A stretch of DNA of 64,000 nt from Fulvivirga sp. M361 (lineage in GTDB: Bacteria > Bacteroidota > Bacteroidia > Cytophagales > Cyclobacteriaceae), in contig NZ_VKDC01000026.1 of assembly GCF_007097395.1 (NCBI RefSeq), positions 1 through 64,000 of the forward strand, in the 5' to 3' direction. The notes beneath the pieces are model-generated. The model did not search any database, was not told where the DNA came from, and saw only the letters and a list, made by a program, of their open reading frames with translations. This document shows positions 43,933 to 52,426 of the stretch, one piece after another. Each line of letters begins with the position of its first letter. Positions within the stretch are counted from its first letter, which is position 1. The translations under genes and the position numbers were made by a program.

Positions 43933-44005
43933 TGTTGAATTAGGCCAGATAGTCAGACAATCCGGTAAAATTTACAGATTTATGGAATAGGAAAAAGTTG
44001 AAAAG

Positions 44006-44899
44006 TTATTGGCCTATATTACTGCTTAGCGTCTGGTTTATTTCTGCCAGGACATTATCCAGGTCCTTGGCATTGGCTTTTAATTCATCAAAATAATATT
44101 TGCGTTTATCTTCATCATTGAGATCTTCAAACTTAGTAAGGTTCACTAGTCCAAGGATACGTGCAAGAGGACTTCTTACTTTATGAGAGTTTAAATAGGC
44201 ATACTTGATCATGTTCTGATTTTGCTCTTTTATGGTTCTGGCTTTAACTTCCAATAGTTCTTCCAGTTGATCTTTTACTCCCAATAAAGCTTGTTTCTGT
44301 TGCTTTATCGACTTTTTTTGCGCTTTTAGTTTACGTTCATAATTCAAATGTGCGGATTTGAAAAGGCCGTAGCCAAAGTAAACCAGTAAACTGCTTATGA
44401 AAATATTTGAATAATAGGGTATTGCCTGCCTTTCAAGGGGCATTATCGGTGCTATGGAATCATATAATGTTTTTATAGCTATATAACATGATATACTAAA
44501 AACGAATAGTGAAAAGTAATACGCTTTCTTTTGAAAAAACAACACCGGTAAAAGAGCAGTAGCCAAAAATAAGAAATCAAACCCGCCATCCTCGCCATGA
44601 TACAAGCTCCCATAACACTGCATTAAAATGGCTAAAACAAAGAAAACATACCTGGAAACTGTATAATGCCCCCTCATATGCATAAAGAGGAGTACGAAAA
44701 ATACGATGATTTCCCCCACACAAATCCAGAAAGATGAAATGGCCTCAATACTCAACAAAAAGATGGCTATTCCCGCCACCACTAAGATGGCCATTAAAAC
44801 GGCTATATTGAATATGAGATAGATGCGATTATCTTCAAATGATAGTCGCTTTTCAGAGAAAAGGTGGTTAAAAACCGCTGAAAATCTATTAAATCCCAA
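44006..44899 (-). CDS. membrane histidine-kinase-like protein with HisKA motif but no ATPase domain
   Basis: The 297-residue protein has six membrane segments in residues 25-180 (for example IFNIAVLMAILVVAGIAIFLL and IFISSLLVYFGYGLF), a coiled coil (about 185-230), then a dimerisation and phosphoacceptor motif centred on His239: LNSHKVRSPLARILGLVNLT, which is the H-box of Bacteroidota sensor kinases. Only about 58 residues follow, ending IGQ, with no N, G1, F or G2 box. There is no HATPase domain and no downstream gene on the strand to supply it. The start is a TTG at 44899. It may be a phosphotransfer or decoy partner. Confidence 0.8.
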   Translation of the reverse strand: MGFNRFSAVFNHLFSEKRLSFEDNRIYLIFNIAVLMAILVVAGIAIFLLSIEAISSFWICVGEIIVFFVLLFMHMRGHYTVSRYVFFVLAILMQCYGSLYHGEDGGFDFLFLATALLPVLFFQKKAYYFSLFVFSISCYIAIKTLYDSIAPIMPLERQAIPYYSNIFISSLLVYFGYGLFKSAHLNYERKLKAQKKSIKQQKQALLGVKDQLEELLEVKARTIKEQNQNMIKYAYLNSHKVRSPLARILGLVNLTKFEDLNDEDKRKYYFDELKANAKDLDNVLAEINQTLSSNIGQ

Positions 44900-44930
44900 A
44901 ACCTGATCCGTGAGTTAATTGAACTAATTT

Positions 44931-44968
44931 ATTCAAAATAAGAAGTTTTTTGTTCTTATTATTTGAAT
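44931..44968. promoter_or_regulatory. inverted repeat upstream of the HisKA gene
   Basis: Arms ATTCAAAATAAGAA (44931-44944) and TTCTTATTATTTGAAT (44953-44968) pair fully apart from a two-base bulge, around an 8-base loop. The repeat is 32 bp before the TTG start of the HisKA-like gene. It may be an operator or an RNA leader hairpin. Confidence 0.4.
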
Positions 44969-45046
44969 GAGTCCAAAAAGTGTATCTTGAAAGACAGGGT
45001 AACAGACCAGGGATTTGCCGAGACCGGTTAAAAATGCAACTTATTG

Positions 45047-45670
45047 TTAATCAAAATGTACGCTACCATTACCGTTCAAAGCGCTGCTATATAGTTGTTC
45101 TATTTGAGATTTCAATATCCTGTTTTCAGATAGTTCAGGTAATCCTTCTATGCTAAAGTAACGTGCATCTTCTATATCAAACCCTGGTGTAATTGCACCT
45201 CCTATCACCTCGCACAAAAAAATCAGCTTATAAACATAAAACGGTTCAGGAGGATGCGGGTGACACTTTTTATCATAAACAGCCAGTAATCTGGATACCT
45301 TTGACACTAAGCCGGTTTCTTCTTCGATCTCTTTCACCACTACCTCTGAAGGAGAATAACCGATATCTCCCCAACCACCTGGAATGGACCACTTTCCATC
45401 TACTTTCTCCTTGGCCAATAGCACTTCCTTCTTTTCATTTATCACCAACCCCCGGACATCCACCTTCGGTGTCTGATAGTCTTTACCGGGCATAAAAAAA
45501 CTTTCCAGTGTAGTAAGCGGTTTCCCTGAAACTGTGCTCAACAGCTGAAGGCTAATAGAAGCTAATTCCTCATAGCGCTCTCGGTCATAGTTATTTTCTG
45601 TATAAACAAGTCCAATATCCGCCAATGCTTTAATTCTTTTGATGAGTTCCAATTCTTTTGTTTCCGACAT
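45047..45670 (-). CDS. NUDIX hydrolase with N-terminal NUDIX_N domain
   Basis: The 207-residue protein has an N-terminal NUDIX_N-type helical domain (ELELIKRIKALADIGLVYTENNYDRERYEELASISLQLL) and a Nudix domain with the box GGWGDIGYSPSEVVVKEIEEETGL (residues 98-121, metal-binding Glu114, Glu117 and Glu118). The first Glu of the consensus is Tyr105, as in other YjhB-like members. Enzymes of this set cleave nucleoside diphosphates linked to another group, such as ADP-ribose. Substrate unknown. Confidence 0.92.
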   Translation of the reverse strand: MSETKELELIKRIKALADIGLVYTENNYDRERYEELASISLQLLSTVSGKPLTTLESFFMPGKDYQTPKVDVRGLVINEKKEVLLAKEKVDGKWSIPGGWGDIGYSPSEVVVKEIEEETGLVSKVSRLLAVYDKKCHPHPPEPFYVYKLIFLCEVIGGAITPGFDIEDARYFSIEGLPELSENRILKSQIEQLYSSALNGNGSVHFD

Positions 45671-45926
45671 AATATGTTTTTGATACAGGTAAATTATCGA
45701 AAGTACAGGCCGTTATATTTTGGTACTTGAAATTTCATTCATTAATACTTAAACACTAAAATGACTACTAATCTGCAATTTTAGTAACCTTTTTAAAGGT
45801 ACTCAGTAACTCTACTAGTATTGCTTCGTTTAGTGAGAAATACTTTACTACAAGTCACGGAGATAAGTCCATCCTATAGGCTCATTGAACGTCAATACAA
45901 TTACTAACTGTTCAAAACCCATTGCT

Positions 45927-48326
45927 ATGCTTAGAAATTACCTGCTTACCGCCTTTCGCAATCTTACTAAAAGTCCGCTGTATTCTTTCATTAATGTTTT
46001 CAGCCTGGCCATTGGCATAGCTGCCTGTATTGTTATCTATCTTTTTATTAACGATGAAGTAAATTTTGACAGCACCCATTCCAAGAAAGAGCACATATAC
46101 CGACTGGATGAAGTACAGAATTTCACCGGTACCGAAGAGCAGAAAGTAGCTTTATCCATGCCAGGAATGGGGCCTTCCATGTTAAACGACTTTCCTGAAG
46201 TAACCAATTTCACACGCTACTGGGACAGAGGGACACGACTATTCACAAAAGAAACGACACAACTCACTGTAGAACATACGGTAATGGTGGACAGTACTTT
46301 TCTTGAAATATTTGACTTTAAGTTAGCAGCCGGAAACCGTGAAAGTGCTTTGGATGAGCCCAACTCTCTGCTTCTTACCAAAGAAACAGCGCTTAAGTTT
46401 TTTAATACCCCACAGGAAGCACTGGGTAATACGCTTTCTATGGGCGATCAACTACTGAAAATTACCGCCGTGCTGGAAGATGTACCTGAAACCTCGCACT
46501 TGCAATACAATGCACTTTTATCCATGACAGACATTACCAGGGAAGAACCGGAATTCAATGACCAATGGGGGTCTAACTTTCTGAATACTTACCTGATCAT
46601 CGAGCCAGGATCAGATCTGGCACACCTGGAATCTAAGTTTGATGATTTCATGATCCGGCACATGGAAAGTGAAGAAGTTATTAACTACTATTCATTGTTT
46701 CTTCAACCGTTATCGGAGGTACACCTCGGGTCAATGGATATAGAGCATGATTATAATAACTACCGTAAGTTCAATGGTGACTATCTGGACATTTTTACAT
46801 TGGTCGGTCTCTTTATCCTCATCATTGCCAGTGTTAATTTTATGAACCTGACCACAGCAAGGGCATCCCATCGATGGAAAGAAATAGGCGTTCGAAAAGC
46901 TATTGGAGCCCTCAAACAACAGTTATTCTATCAGTTTATTCTCGAATCTATTCTAATGGCCATATTTGCGTTATTTCTGTCCATTGTACTTAACCTTGTA
47001 TTCATACCCTGGCTAAACGTAGTGATAGGGCGTCAATTATCATTACTTTCTTTATTGGAGAACCCAATAGCCATAGGTGTTATTGCATTAACTTCTCTGC
47101 TACTAGGTGTACTTGCCGGCCTGTATCCTTCACTCTATATGACTGCGGTAAAGTCTATAAAAGCACTTAAGGGTAGCGCAGGCAGTAGTGGAAAATCCAT
47201 TTATAGAAGTGCTTTGGTGGTTATTCAATTCGGGCTGGCATTGGGCATGATCGTCAGTACACTTGTAGTGGTAAAACAGCTAAGCTACATGAGGAATAAA
47301 GATGTCGGTTTCGTAACAAACCAAATGATGCTGATCGAAATGAGTGGAGAAGCTAACGACAAATTTGAAACCTTGAAAACTGAGCTGTTGAAAAGTAAGT
47401 ATGTAGAAGGTGTAACCGCATCAGGCCAGCGTATAGGAAATAATTTTCATCAATGGGGTTTTAAAGTCAAAACAGATACAGGGCTGTACGAAATGTCGCC
47501 TTCTAATGTGGCCGTTGATTTTGACTACCTGGATGTTTACGGGATCAGGTTAAAGGATGGGCGCAGCTTTTCAAAAGCACATAGCACAGATGATGGCCTG
47601 GCTTATATCATTAATGAATCATTGGCCGAAGAATTGGGGCTTAAAGACCCTGTAGGCACGGCAGCCGCACATAGCTGGTACCCTGACGACTCACTTGGTT
47701 CTATCATTGGTGTGACAGAAGATTTTAATTTTAATTCGCTGCATCATAAGGTAAATACATTAGCTATGGTAGTACATTCAGCCTGGGGCTATGATGAAAT
47801 GTCAGTAAAGGTAAAGGGAGAAGATATACCTGCGGCAATTGCAGAAGTAAAAAACATCTGGGAGGCTCAAATTGATACCTGGCCTTTTGAATATACTTTT
47901 TTAGACGAGCACTTTGACAATTTATATAAATCGGACGAGCAGATGAGTGCCGTAGTAACTATCATGGCAGTACTGGCTATCATCATAGCCTGCATGGGTC
48001 TGTTTGGGCTGGCTTCCATAACTACGAAACGTAAAATAAAAGAAATCGGCATCAGAAAAGTACTTGGAGCATCCGGGTTTCAGATCACTTATCTTTTGTC
48101 AAGAAACTTCACACTTCTTATCATGCTGGCCTTTGTTTTGGTAAGCCCGGTCACCTATTTCATATTGGAATCCTGGCTGACCAATTTCGCATTTAAGGTA
48201 AGCATCAGTCCATTAACATTTCTTTTAGGCGCCATACTAGCGTTAGTCATTGCACTTGTTACCATAGGCTATCATACGATTAAAGCTTCCAGGGAAAACC
48301 CTGTAAAAGCGTTGCGTTATGAATGA
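45927..48326 (+). CDS. FtsX/MacB-type ABC transporter permease
   Basis: The 799-residue protein (ATG at 45927, MLRNYLLTAFRNLTKSPLYSFINVFSLAIGIAACIVIYLF) has two copies of the MacB periplasmic core plus FtsX domain. Membrane helices lie near the start, around LFILIIASVNFMNLTTARASHRWKEIGVRKAIGA, VIALTSLLLGVLAGLYPSLYM, a mid-protein helix SALVVIQFGLALGMIVSTLVV, and the C-terminal set (IMAVLAIIIACMGLFGLASITTKRKIKEIGIRKVLGAS, LLIMLAFVLVSPVTYFI). The RKxIGA and EIGIRKVLGA motifs are typical. The paired ATPase gene is not adjacent. A loose cluster with the tautomerase-like and CrtC-like genes follows. Confidence 0.92.
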   Translation: MLRNYLLTAFRNLTKSPLYSFINVFSLAIGIAACIVIYLFINDEVNFDSTHSKKEHIYRLDEVQNFTGTEEQKVALSMPGMGPSMLNDFPEVTNFTRYWDRGTRLFTKETTQLTVEHTVMVDSTFLEIFDFKLAAGNRESALDEPNSLLLTKETALKFFNTPQEALGNTLSMGDQLLKITAVLEDVPETSHLQYNALLSMTDITREEPEFNDQWGSNFLNTYLIIEPGSDLAHLESKFDDFMIRHMESEEVINYYSLFLQPLSEVHLGSMDIEHDYNNYRKFNGDYLDIFTLVGLFILIIASVNFMNLTTARASHRWKEIGVRKAIGALKQQLFYQFILESILMAIFALFLSIVLNLVFIPWLNVVIGRQLSLLSLLENPIAIGVIALTSLLLGVLAGLYPSLYMTAVKSIKALKGSAGSSGKSIYRSALVVIQFGLALGMIVSTLVVVKQLSYMRNKDVGFVTNQMMLIEMSGEANDKFETLKTELLKSKYVEGVTASGQRIGNNFHQWGFKVKTDTGLYEMSPSNVAVDFDYLDVYGIRLKDGRSFSKAHSTDDGLAYIINESLAEELGLKDPVGTAAAHSWYPDDSLGSIIGVTEDFNFNSLHHKVNTLAMVVHSAWGYDEMSVKVKGEDIPAAIAEVKNIWEAQIDTWPFEYTFLDEHFDNLYKSDEQMSAVVTIMAVLAIIIACMGLFGLASITTKRKIKEIGIRKVLGASGFQITYLLSRNFTLLIMLAFVLVSPVTYFILESWLTNFAFKVSISPLTFLLGAILALVIALVTIGYHTIKASRENPVKALRYE

Positions 48327-48385
48327 TATTATCAAGAACTTTTTTTAAACAAGGCCACGTTACTTTACAACTATCTCATTCAACT

Positions 48386-48730
48386 ATGCCACACTTCATT
48401 ATAGACTGTTCTGAAGACATATTACAAAAACAATCACCCGACGACCTTATGCAAGCTGTATATTCCACAGCTGAGGCTACAGGACTTTTTTCGCCCGGCG
48501 ATATAAAAGTCAGGATCAGGCCATATGCGCATTTTATTGTTGCGGGCAAACCTGATAGCTTCATACATGTATTTGGCTACATCATGGAGGGTAGAACTGA
48601 CGTCCAACAGAAAGACCTGTCTACAAAAGTAGTATCACAGTTGAAATCAATTTTTCCTTTAGTACCTGTTATTTCTATGAATATTCAGGAGTTTGAGAAA
48701 AAGAATTATTGCAAGAAGTCAATGGTTTAA
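48386..48730 (+). CDS. tautomerase-superfamily (CHMI-like) protein
   Basis: The 114-residue protein (ATG at 48386) starts with MPHFIIDCSEDIL, so Pro2 becomes the N-terminal catalytic proline of the 5-carboxymethyl-2-hydroxymuconate isomerase/tautomerase fold. The region FSPGDIKVRIRPYAHFIVAGKPDSFIHVFGYIMEGRTDVQQKDLSTKVVSQLKSIFP matches CHMI, which acts in homoprotocatechuate breakdown. No other genes of that pathway are present here. It lies 59 bp after the FtsX-type permease and 60 bp before the CrtC-like gene. A longer start is possible but would hide the proline. Confidence 0.85.
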   Translation: MPHFIIDCSEDILQKQSPDDLMQAVYSTAEATGLFSPGDIKVRIRPYAHFIVAGKPDSFIHVFGYIMEGRTDVQQKDLSTKVVSQLKSIFPLVPVISMNIQEFEKKNYCKKSMV

Positions 48731-48790
48731 CTATCATTTTAACTGCCGTTTTTCTCGTGAACATAATGTCCGTTCATTCGTTTTAAGTGC

Positions 48791-49855
48791 ATGAAAAGCA
48801 GATATTACCTTTGGCTGAGTTTCAGTCTTTGCTCGGCATGTAAGTTTGTACCTTACAGTGGAAATGACGTATATAATAAGCAGGCTACATTGGACAGGGA
48901 TGAAGCTGTTCACTACAAAAACTCTTTGGAATGGTGGTACTACACCGGCCATTTAAGAGATGAAAAAACAGGTAAAAACTACGGATTGGAATACGTCTTT
49001 TTCCACTTCAACCCCAGAAACAAAAAAGACTATATGATGGTCAACTTTGCACTGACAGATGAGGGAAACAAGGCATTTTACTATGATTACCACATTACAC
49101 CTTTGAAAACAGTACTCGAGCCTGAACTTCCTTTCAAATTTGAATTAAATAAAGGTAAGGGAAGTTATTCATTGGAAGGAATGAAAGGTAACTATACCTT
49201 ATCCGGAAAAATGCGAAAGCATGATGTAGCTATTGCATTAAACACGTCTACAACATCTGCACCGGTTTTTCATGATTCTTCCGGTTATGAAGTTTATGGT
49301 AAATATGCTAAAGCAGGCTACTACAGTTATCCAGACCTGGATGCCCGGGGTCAAATTATGCTTAATGAAGATACATTACATGTCAGTGGCAAGTTATGGT
49401 ATGATCGCCAGTGGAACTGTATTGATGTATGGCAAAGAGAGTTGGCTTGGGACTGGGTGTCCGTGCAGTTCGAAGGCCCTTCTTCTGAATTAATGATCTA
49501 CAAACTATACAATACAGTTCAAAAAGATACAATATACGGTGGGTCTTATATAAAAAGCGATGGTGAAATTATCCATATAGAACCTGAAGAAATCTTTTTA
49601 AGAGAGAAAAACTACTGGGTGAGTAATAAGTCAAAAATACGCTACCCGATTAAATGGCAATTAAATATCCCCAAACTGGACCTTTCGGTAGACATAGAGG
49701 CCGTAGTTCCGGACCAGGAACTGACCCTTAAGTTCACTCCCATTCATAAATTACGCTATTGGGAGGGGATGTGTCGGGTAGAAGGAGAAATGGCCGGTAA
49801 GCCCATAAAGGGTAATTCTTACATAGAAATGACCAATCGTCATCTCTTTCAATAA
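48791..49855 (+). CDS. CrtC/AttH-like lipocalin-fold lipoprotein
   Basis: The 354-residue protein has a lipoprotein signal (MKSRYYLWLSFSLCSAC) and the CrtC (hydroxyneurosporene synthase) N-terminal lipocalin-like domain: YKNSLEWWYYTGHLRDEKTGKNYGLEYVFFHFN, the DLDARGQIMLN and SGKLWYDRQWNCIDVWQRELAWDWVSVQFEG motifs (WxDxxW-type core), and IPKLDLSVDIEAVVPDQEL, with a C-terminal second calycin lobe ending YWEGMCRVEGEMAGKPIKGNSYIEM. In AttH/permease systems such a protein accompanies MacB-like permeases. Its partner here is probably the permease two genes upstream. It may bind a hydrophobic ligand; the ligand is unknown. Confidence 0.88.
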   Translation: MKSRYYLWLSFSLCSACKFVPYSGNDVYNKQATLDRDEAVHYKNSLEWWYYTGHLRDEKTGKNYGLEYVFFHFNPRNKKDYMMVNFALTDEGNKAFYYDYHITPLKTVLEPELPFKFELNKGKGSYSLEGMKGNYTLSGKMRKHDVAIALNTSTTSAPVFHDSSGYEVYGKYAKAGYYSYPDLDARGQIMLNEDTLHVSGKLWYDRQWNCIDVWQRELAWDWVSVQFEGPSSELMIYKLYNTVQKDTIYGGSYIKSDGEIIHIEPEEIFLREKNYWVSNKSKIRYPIKWQLNIPKLDLSVDIEAVVPDQELTLKFTPIHKLRYWEGMCRVEGEMAGKPIKGNSYIEMTNRHLFQ

Positions 49856-50183
49856 TTAATCAGATGATTTCAGCGGTTAATATTTTTATCATCTACCAGT
49901 AAATCTCTAATAAGCCTTCTTCATTACCTCACAAAGGTGCAAGACCATTAAATGGAAATGTAAGATTACAGATCAAGTGATTTTTATTCGTACCATTCAC
50001 AATCTTAAAATGAAGGAAATTTTAATATTCTTAACTAGGGGAAGCTTACACGTACTTTCTGATGACTAAGGTTCATATTATGTAGGCTCCTTGTAGAACC
50101 TTAATATCTGAATATTTTCTTCTGAGTTTGTTACTCAAAAAAAGTGGTCACTTTTGATGACCACTACTTAATTACCAGTTCTT
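49856..50183. other. intergenic region
   Basis: About 330 bp between the CrtC-like gene and the small minus-strand gene. It ends with the minus-strand terminator of that gene, listed separately. I see no other gene, repeat or full promoter site in it. Confidence 0.5.
50137..50165 (-). terminator. rho-independent terminator of the small minus-strand gene
   Basis: On the minus strand AGTGGTCA (50165-50158), a 7-base loop and TGACCACT (50150-50143) form a perfect stem followed by a T run (seven A residues on the plus strand, 50137-50143). It begins 18 bp after the stop codon at 50184, supporting that small gene as real. Confidence 0.85.
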
Positions 50184-50360
50184 TTATGTTCTCAGTTTAT
50201 TGATTAGCCCGGTCCTATACATCCAATCATCGAGATGATAATGTTGGGATTGATCAATGATACTTTTCGCCTTTTGGTATTCTTTGGCTAACAATAAATC
50301 ATCAAAGCTTACCTTTTCTAAAATCGTTTTATAGTAATCCAGAAATGATGTTTTGTTCAT
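50184..50360 (-). CDS. small conserved-looking protein (58 residues)
   Basis: The product (ATG at 50360, MNKTSFLDYYKTILEKVSFDD) is acidic and helical: DYYKTILEKVSFDDLLLAKEYQKAKSIIDQSQHYHLDDWMYRTGL, ending INKLRT. Small Bacteroidota proteins with a YYKxILEKVSFD start are familiar to me as uncharacterised stand-alone genes, which supports this call. The strong terminator after its stop adds support. An upstream start at 50387 would add nine residues (MLTLIEIDP) but looks less likely. Function unknown. Confidence 0.7.
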   Translation of the reverse strand: MNKTSFLDYYKTILEKVSFDDLLLAKEYQKAKSIIDQSQHYHLDDWMYRTGLINKLRT

Positions 50361-50650
50361 AGGGTCAATTTCAATTAAAGTTAACATTATGATGCGGGCG
50401 AATCCGGATGACTGTTACGCCAAATACATATCACACTTAAGTTAATTATGCTTTTGCTTAAAAATTTACCTTAATGTATATCTGGTAACTTTCATCTTTG
50501 GGTTACCGGTTTTAATTCAACCTAGTCTACAATTTCAAAATGTGTCACTATATCCTGCTATTGACAGGTCTAAATCATTAGACGCAGATGGGGCGAATAT
50601 CTACGCCCCACTACTTTCTAAACTAAAATTCAACCATGGAGGAATACTCA

Positions 50651-51088
50651 CTAAGAGATTGAAATGGTCCTTACAGGCTTTTTCCTTGCTTCCTCCTTCT
50701 TAGGAATGACAAGTCGAAGAATACCGTCCTTATAAGTTGCTTCAATGTTTTCAACTTCTACGGTATTGGGAAGGTAAAAAGACCTTTTAAAAGATTGATA
50801 GCTAAATTCCTTCCGTGTATAATTTTGGTCTTCTGTCTGCTGTGCGTTTTCAGAGATTTGAGTTTGCACCGTCAACATATCATTGTCAAGACTCACCTGA
50901 AAATCCTTTTTACTCAAGCCAGGTGCTGCTACTTCCACACGAAAGTCATTGTTAGTTTCTAAAATATTGGATCTTGGCATTATAGTGCCTTCATTCGTCC
51001 ATCCGGACCAACCGAATAGGTCTCTTGTCAAAAAATCATCAAAGAATGATGTTGAAGGAGAAAAATTACTTCTTTTTACAATGTTCAT
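50651..51088 (-). CDS. small heat-shock protein (Hsp20/alpha-crystallin)
   Basis: The 145-residue protein has an N-terminal region with FSPSTSFFDDFLTRDLFGWSGW, an alpha-crystallin domain (NILETNNDFRVEVAAPGLSKKDFQVSLDNDMLTVQTQISE, EFSYQSFKRSFYLPNTVEVENIEATYKDGILRLVIPKKEE), and a short C-terminal tail with an IxI-like end (RTISIS). The GILRLVIPK motif is conserved in the family. It acts as an ATP-independent chaperone. A 7-bp GC stem (50589-50610) lies 40 bp downstream. An 18-bp palindrome lies 93 bp upstream of the start. Confidence 0.95.
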   Translation of the reverse strand: MNIVKRSNFSPSTSFFDDFLTRDLFGWSGWTNEGTIMPRSNILETNNDFRVEVAAPGLSKKDFQVSLDNDMLTVQTQISENAQQTEDQNYTRKEFSYQSFKRSFYLPNTVEVENIEATYKDGILRLVIPKKEEARKKPVRTISIS

Positions 51089-51180
51089 TTTACTAAATTT
51101 TAACAGTTAAACAATTTGACTAAACTGTAATCCCAACGCATGAAGCATCGAGACTATCAAAACTTAACTCTTATAAACAG

Positions 51181-51198
51181 AGTGAGTCGCGACTCACT
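51181..51198. promoter_or_regulatory. 18-bp perfect palindrome upstream of hsp20
   Basis: AGTGAGTCGCGACTCACT is a perfect 18-base palindrome, 93 bp upstream of the start codon of the hsp20 gene at 51088. There is no loop or U tract, so an operator for a dimeric repressor or activator is more likely than a terminator. It does not resemble CIRCE (TTAGCACTC-N9-GAGTGCTAA). Function is inference. Confidence 0.45.
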
Positions 51199-51356
51199 TC
51201 TTAAGAACAATCCTTATGCCAATACAAGTAAATACCATATTTCTGTTTTAAGGCTGAAAAAATGACAGAGAATTAAGGCCTGTCACCCTCTAACATTTCA
51301 AAATATGACAAAAAAGCGGGCATAAAGCCCTTTCAAGAAGTTTTGACATCGGGTTA

Positions 51357-51476
51357 TTAAAAACCCAACATATAAAATTTAGTGTCCGGTAGATGTTCAT
51401 AGATTCCTTCGATACGCACATTACCTTGCTTATTTTTTACGGTTCTTTGCGGGTCAACTTTTTCCAGTATCGTCAT
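51357..51476 (-). CDS. possible 39-residue small ORF
   Basis: An ATG-started frame on the minus strand encodes MTILEKVDPQRTVKNKQ (first 17), then GNVRIEGIYEHLPDTKFYMLGF, 39 residues in all. The composition is protein-like but short and unrecognised. It may be a real small gene or a fragment of a decayed one. No ribosome site or promoter supports it. Confidence 0.3.
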   Translation of the reverse strand: MTILEKVDPQRTVKNKQGNVRIEGIYEHLPDTKFYMLGF

Positions 51477-51751
51477 TATCTATTTTCGTTATATGAAATC
51501 TTCCTGTACTTCTTTATACCTGTTTAGCCTGCCTGTCTGCAATTCTTCACACCTACCTGTTATTTCCAGCCTTTTACTGTCTTTTCATCAATATCTTTAA
51601 GCCCGACTCCCAAAATATTGAAAGTCTCATTACGATTATCCACCAGAAGCCTGATCTCTCACGCTTTATATTTGGGAAAGTCACCTATTACTCAAAGCAA
51701 CAGGCAGGCAAAATGAATTACCTGCCCTGTTTATTACCCCTTGTGCTCTAC

Positions 51752-52198
51752 CTATGAAATTTTTATTGTTTTAGGCGGCTTTGGTTTTGCCTCCTCTTTT
51801 TTGGGAATAGAGATCGCCAAAATACCATTTTCATACTTCGCATTTATCTTTTCGCCATCTGCGCTATCGGGCAAAGTAAATGACCTCTGGAATGCCTGGT
51901 AATCAAATTCTTTTTTAGAATATGTTAGGTTTTCATCTCTTGCCTCCTCATTCTTATCCGATGAGATAGTCAAAATATTCTGGTCCAGGTTCAGATCGAA
52001 ATCCTTTTTATTCATTCCCGGGGCTGCCATCTGCACAATAAACCTATCATTATCTTCCAGGATGTTCACTTTGGGCAATGTCGTATTACTTCTGGAAAAA
52101 TTATTTCGCCTCCAATCTCCTAATTCCGTGTTAAAGAAATCGTCAAACAAACTGCTGTATGACGGAAATTCGTTACGATGTGTCCTTACTAACGTCAT
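51752..52198 (-). CDS. small heat-shock protein (Hsp20/alpha-crystallin), second copy
   Basis: The 148-residue paralogue has NEFPSYSSLFDDFFNTELGDWRRNNF at the N-terminus, an alpha-crystallin domain (NILEDNDRFIVQMAAPGMNKKDFDLNLDQNILTISSDKNE, FDYQAFQRSFTLPDSADGEKINAKYENGILAISIPKKEE) and the same type of C-terminal tail (KTIKIS). It shares the layout of the first copy (MNKKDF, KKEFxYQxFxRSFxLP) but with many substitutions, so the two are diverged duplicates. A different inverted repeat lies 86 bp upstream of its start. Confidence 0.95.
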   Translation of the reverse strand: MTLVRTHRNEFPSYSSLFDDFFNTELGDWRRNNFSRSNTTLPKVNILEDNDRFIVQMAAPGMNKKDFDLNLDQNILTISSDKNEEARDENLTYSKKEFDYQAFQRSFTLPDSADGEKINAKYENGILAISIPKKEEAKPKPPKTIKIS

Positions 52199-52283
52199 GA
52201 TAATTACTGTTTAAATGATGAAACTTTAAAATTTTCTTATTTATCTATAGAATAACAAACGACGTTCCATCATCTTTTCTATC

Positions 52284-52315
52284 TTCAAAAGAAGACATAA
52301 TGTCTTTTTTTTGAA
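52284..52315. promoter_or_regulatory. inverted repeat upstream of the second hsp20 gene
   Basis: Left arm TTCAAAAGAAGACAT (52284-52298), a one-base centre, and right arm ATGTCTTTTTTTTGAA (52300-52315) pair apart from a small bulge. The core AAGACAT-A-ATGTCTT is perfect. It lies 86 bp upstream of the gene's ATG. An operator or RNA hairpin is possible. A second spaced repeat, TTGACA-N18-TGTCAA (52341-52370), lies just beyond it. Confidence 0.4.
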
Positions 52316-52426
52316 ATTTTCACTGTAAAAAAATGCCAAATTGACACACATCAAGCTTATGCCCTGTCAAATACTTCGATTGATCAATTCAGTTACTTCC
52401 TAACACTTAAAACAAGTTCTGATTAT

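Larger units (their letters stand above)
51089..51751. other. large intergenic region with a palindrome and decayed-looking coding remnants
   Basis: About 660 bp between the two hsp20 genes. It contains the palindrome at 51181-51198, a 39-codon frame (51357-51476, minus), and frame pieces with protein-like composition between 51565 and 51690 (minus). An imperfect hairpin (ACAGGCAGG ... CCTGCCCTGT, about 51699-51729) lies just after the second hsp20 stop. No intact gene of known family is visible. The area may contain a degraded gene. Confidence 0.45.

Noticed and set aside
50589-50610. A 7-bp GC-rich hairpin (TGGGGCG/CGCCCCA) after the first hsp20 gene
   Set aside because: No U tract follows on either strand, so I did not list it as a terminator, though it may still weaken transcription.
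51699-51729. An imperfect hairpin just beyond the second hsp20 stop
   Set aside because: The stem has a bulge and the T run is interrupted, so terminator function is doubtful.
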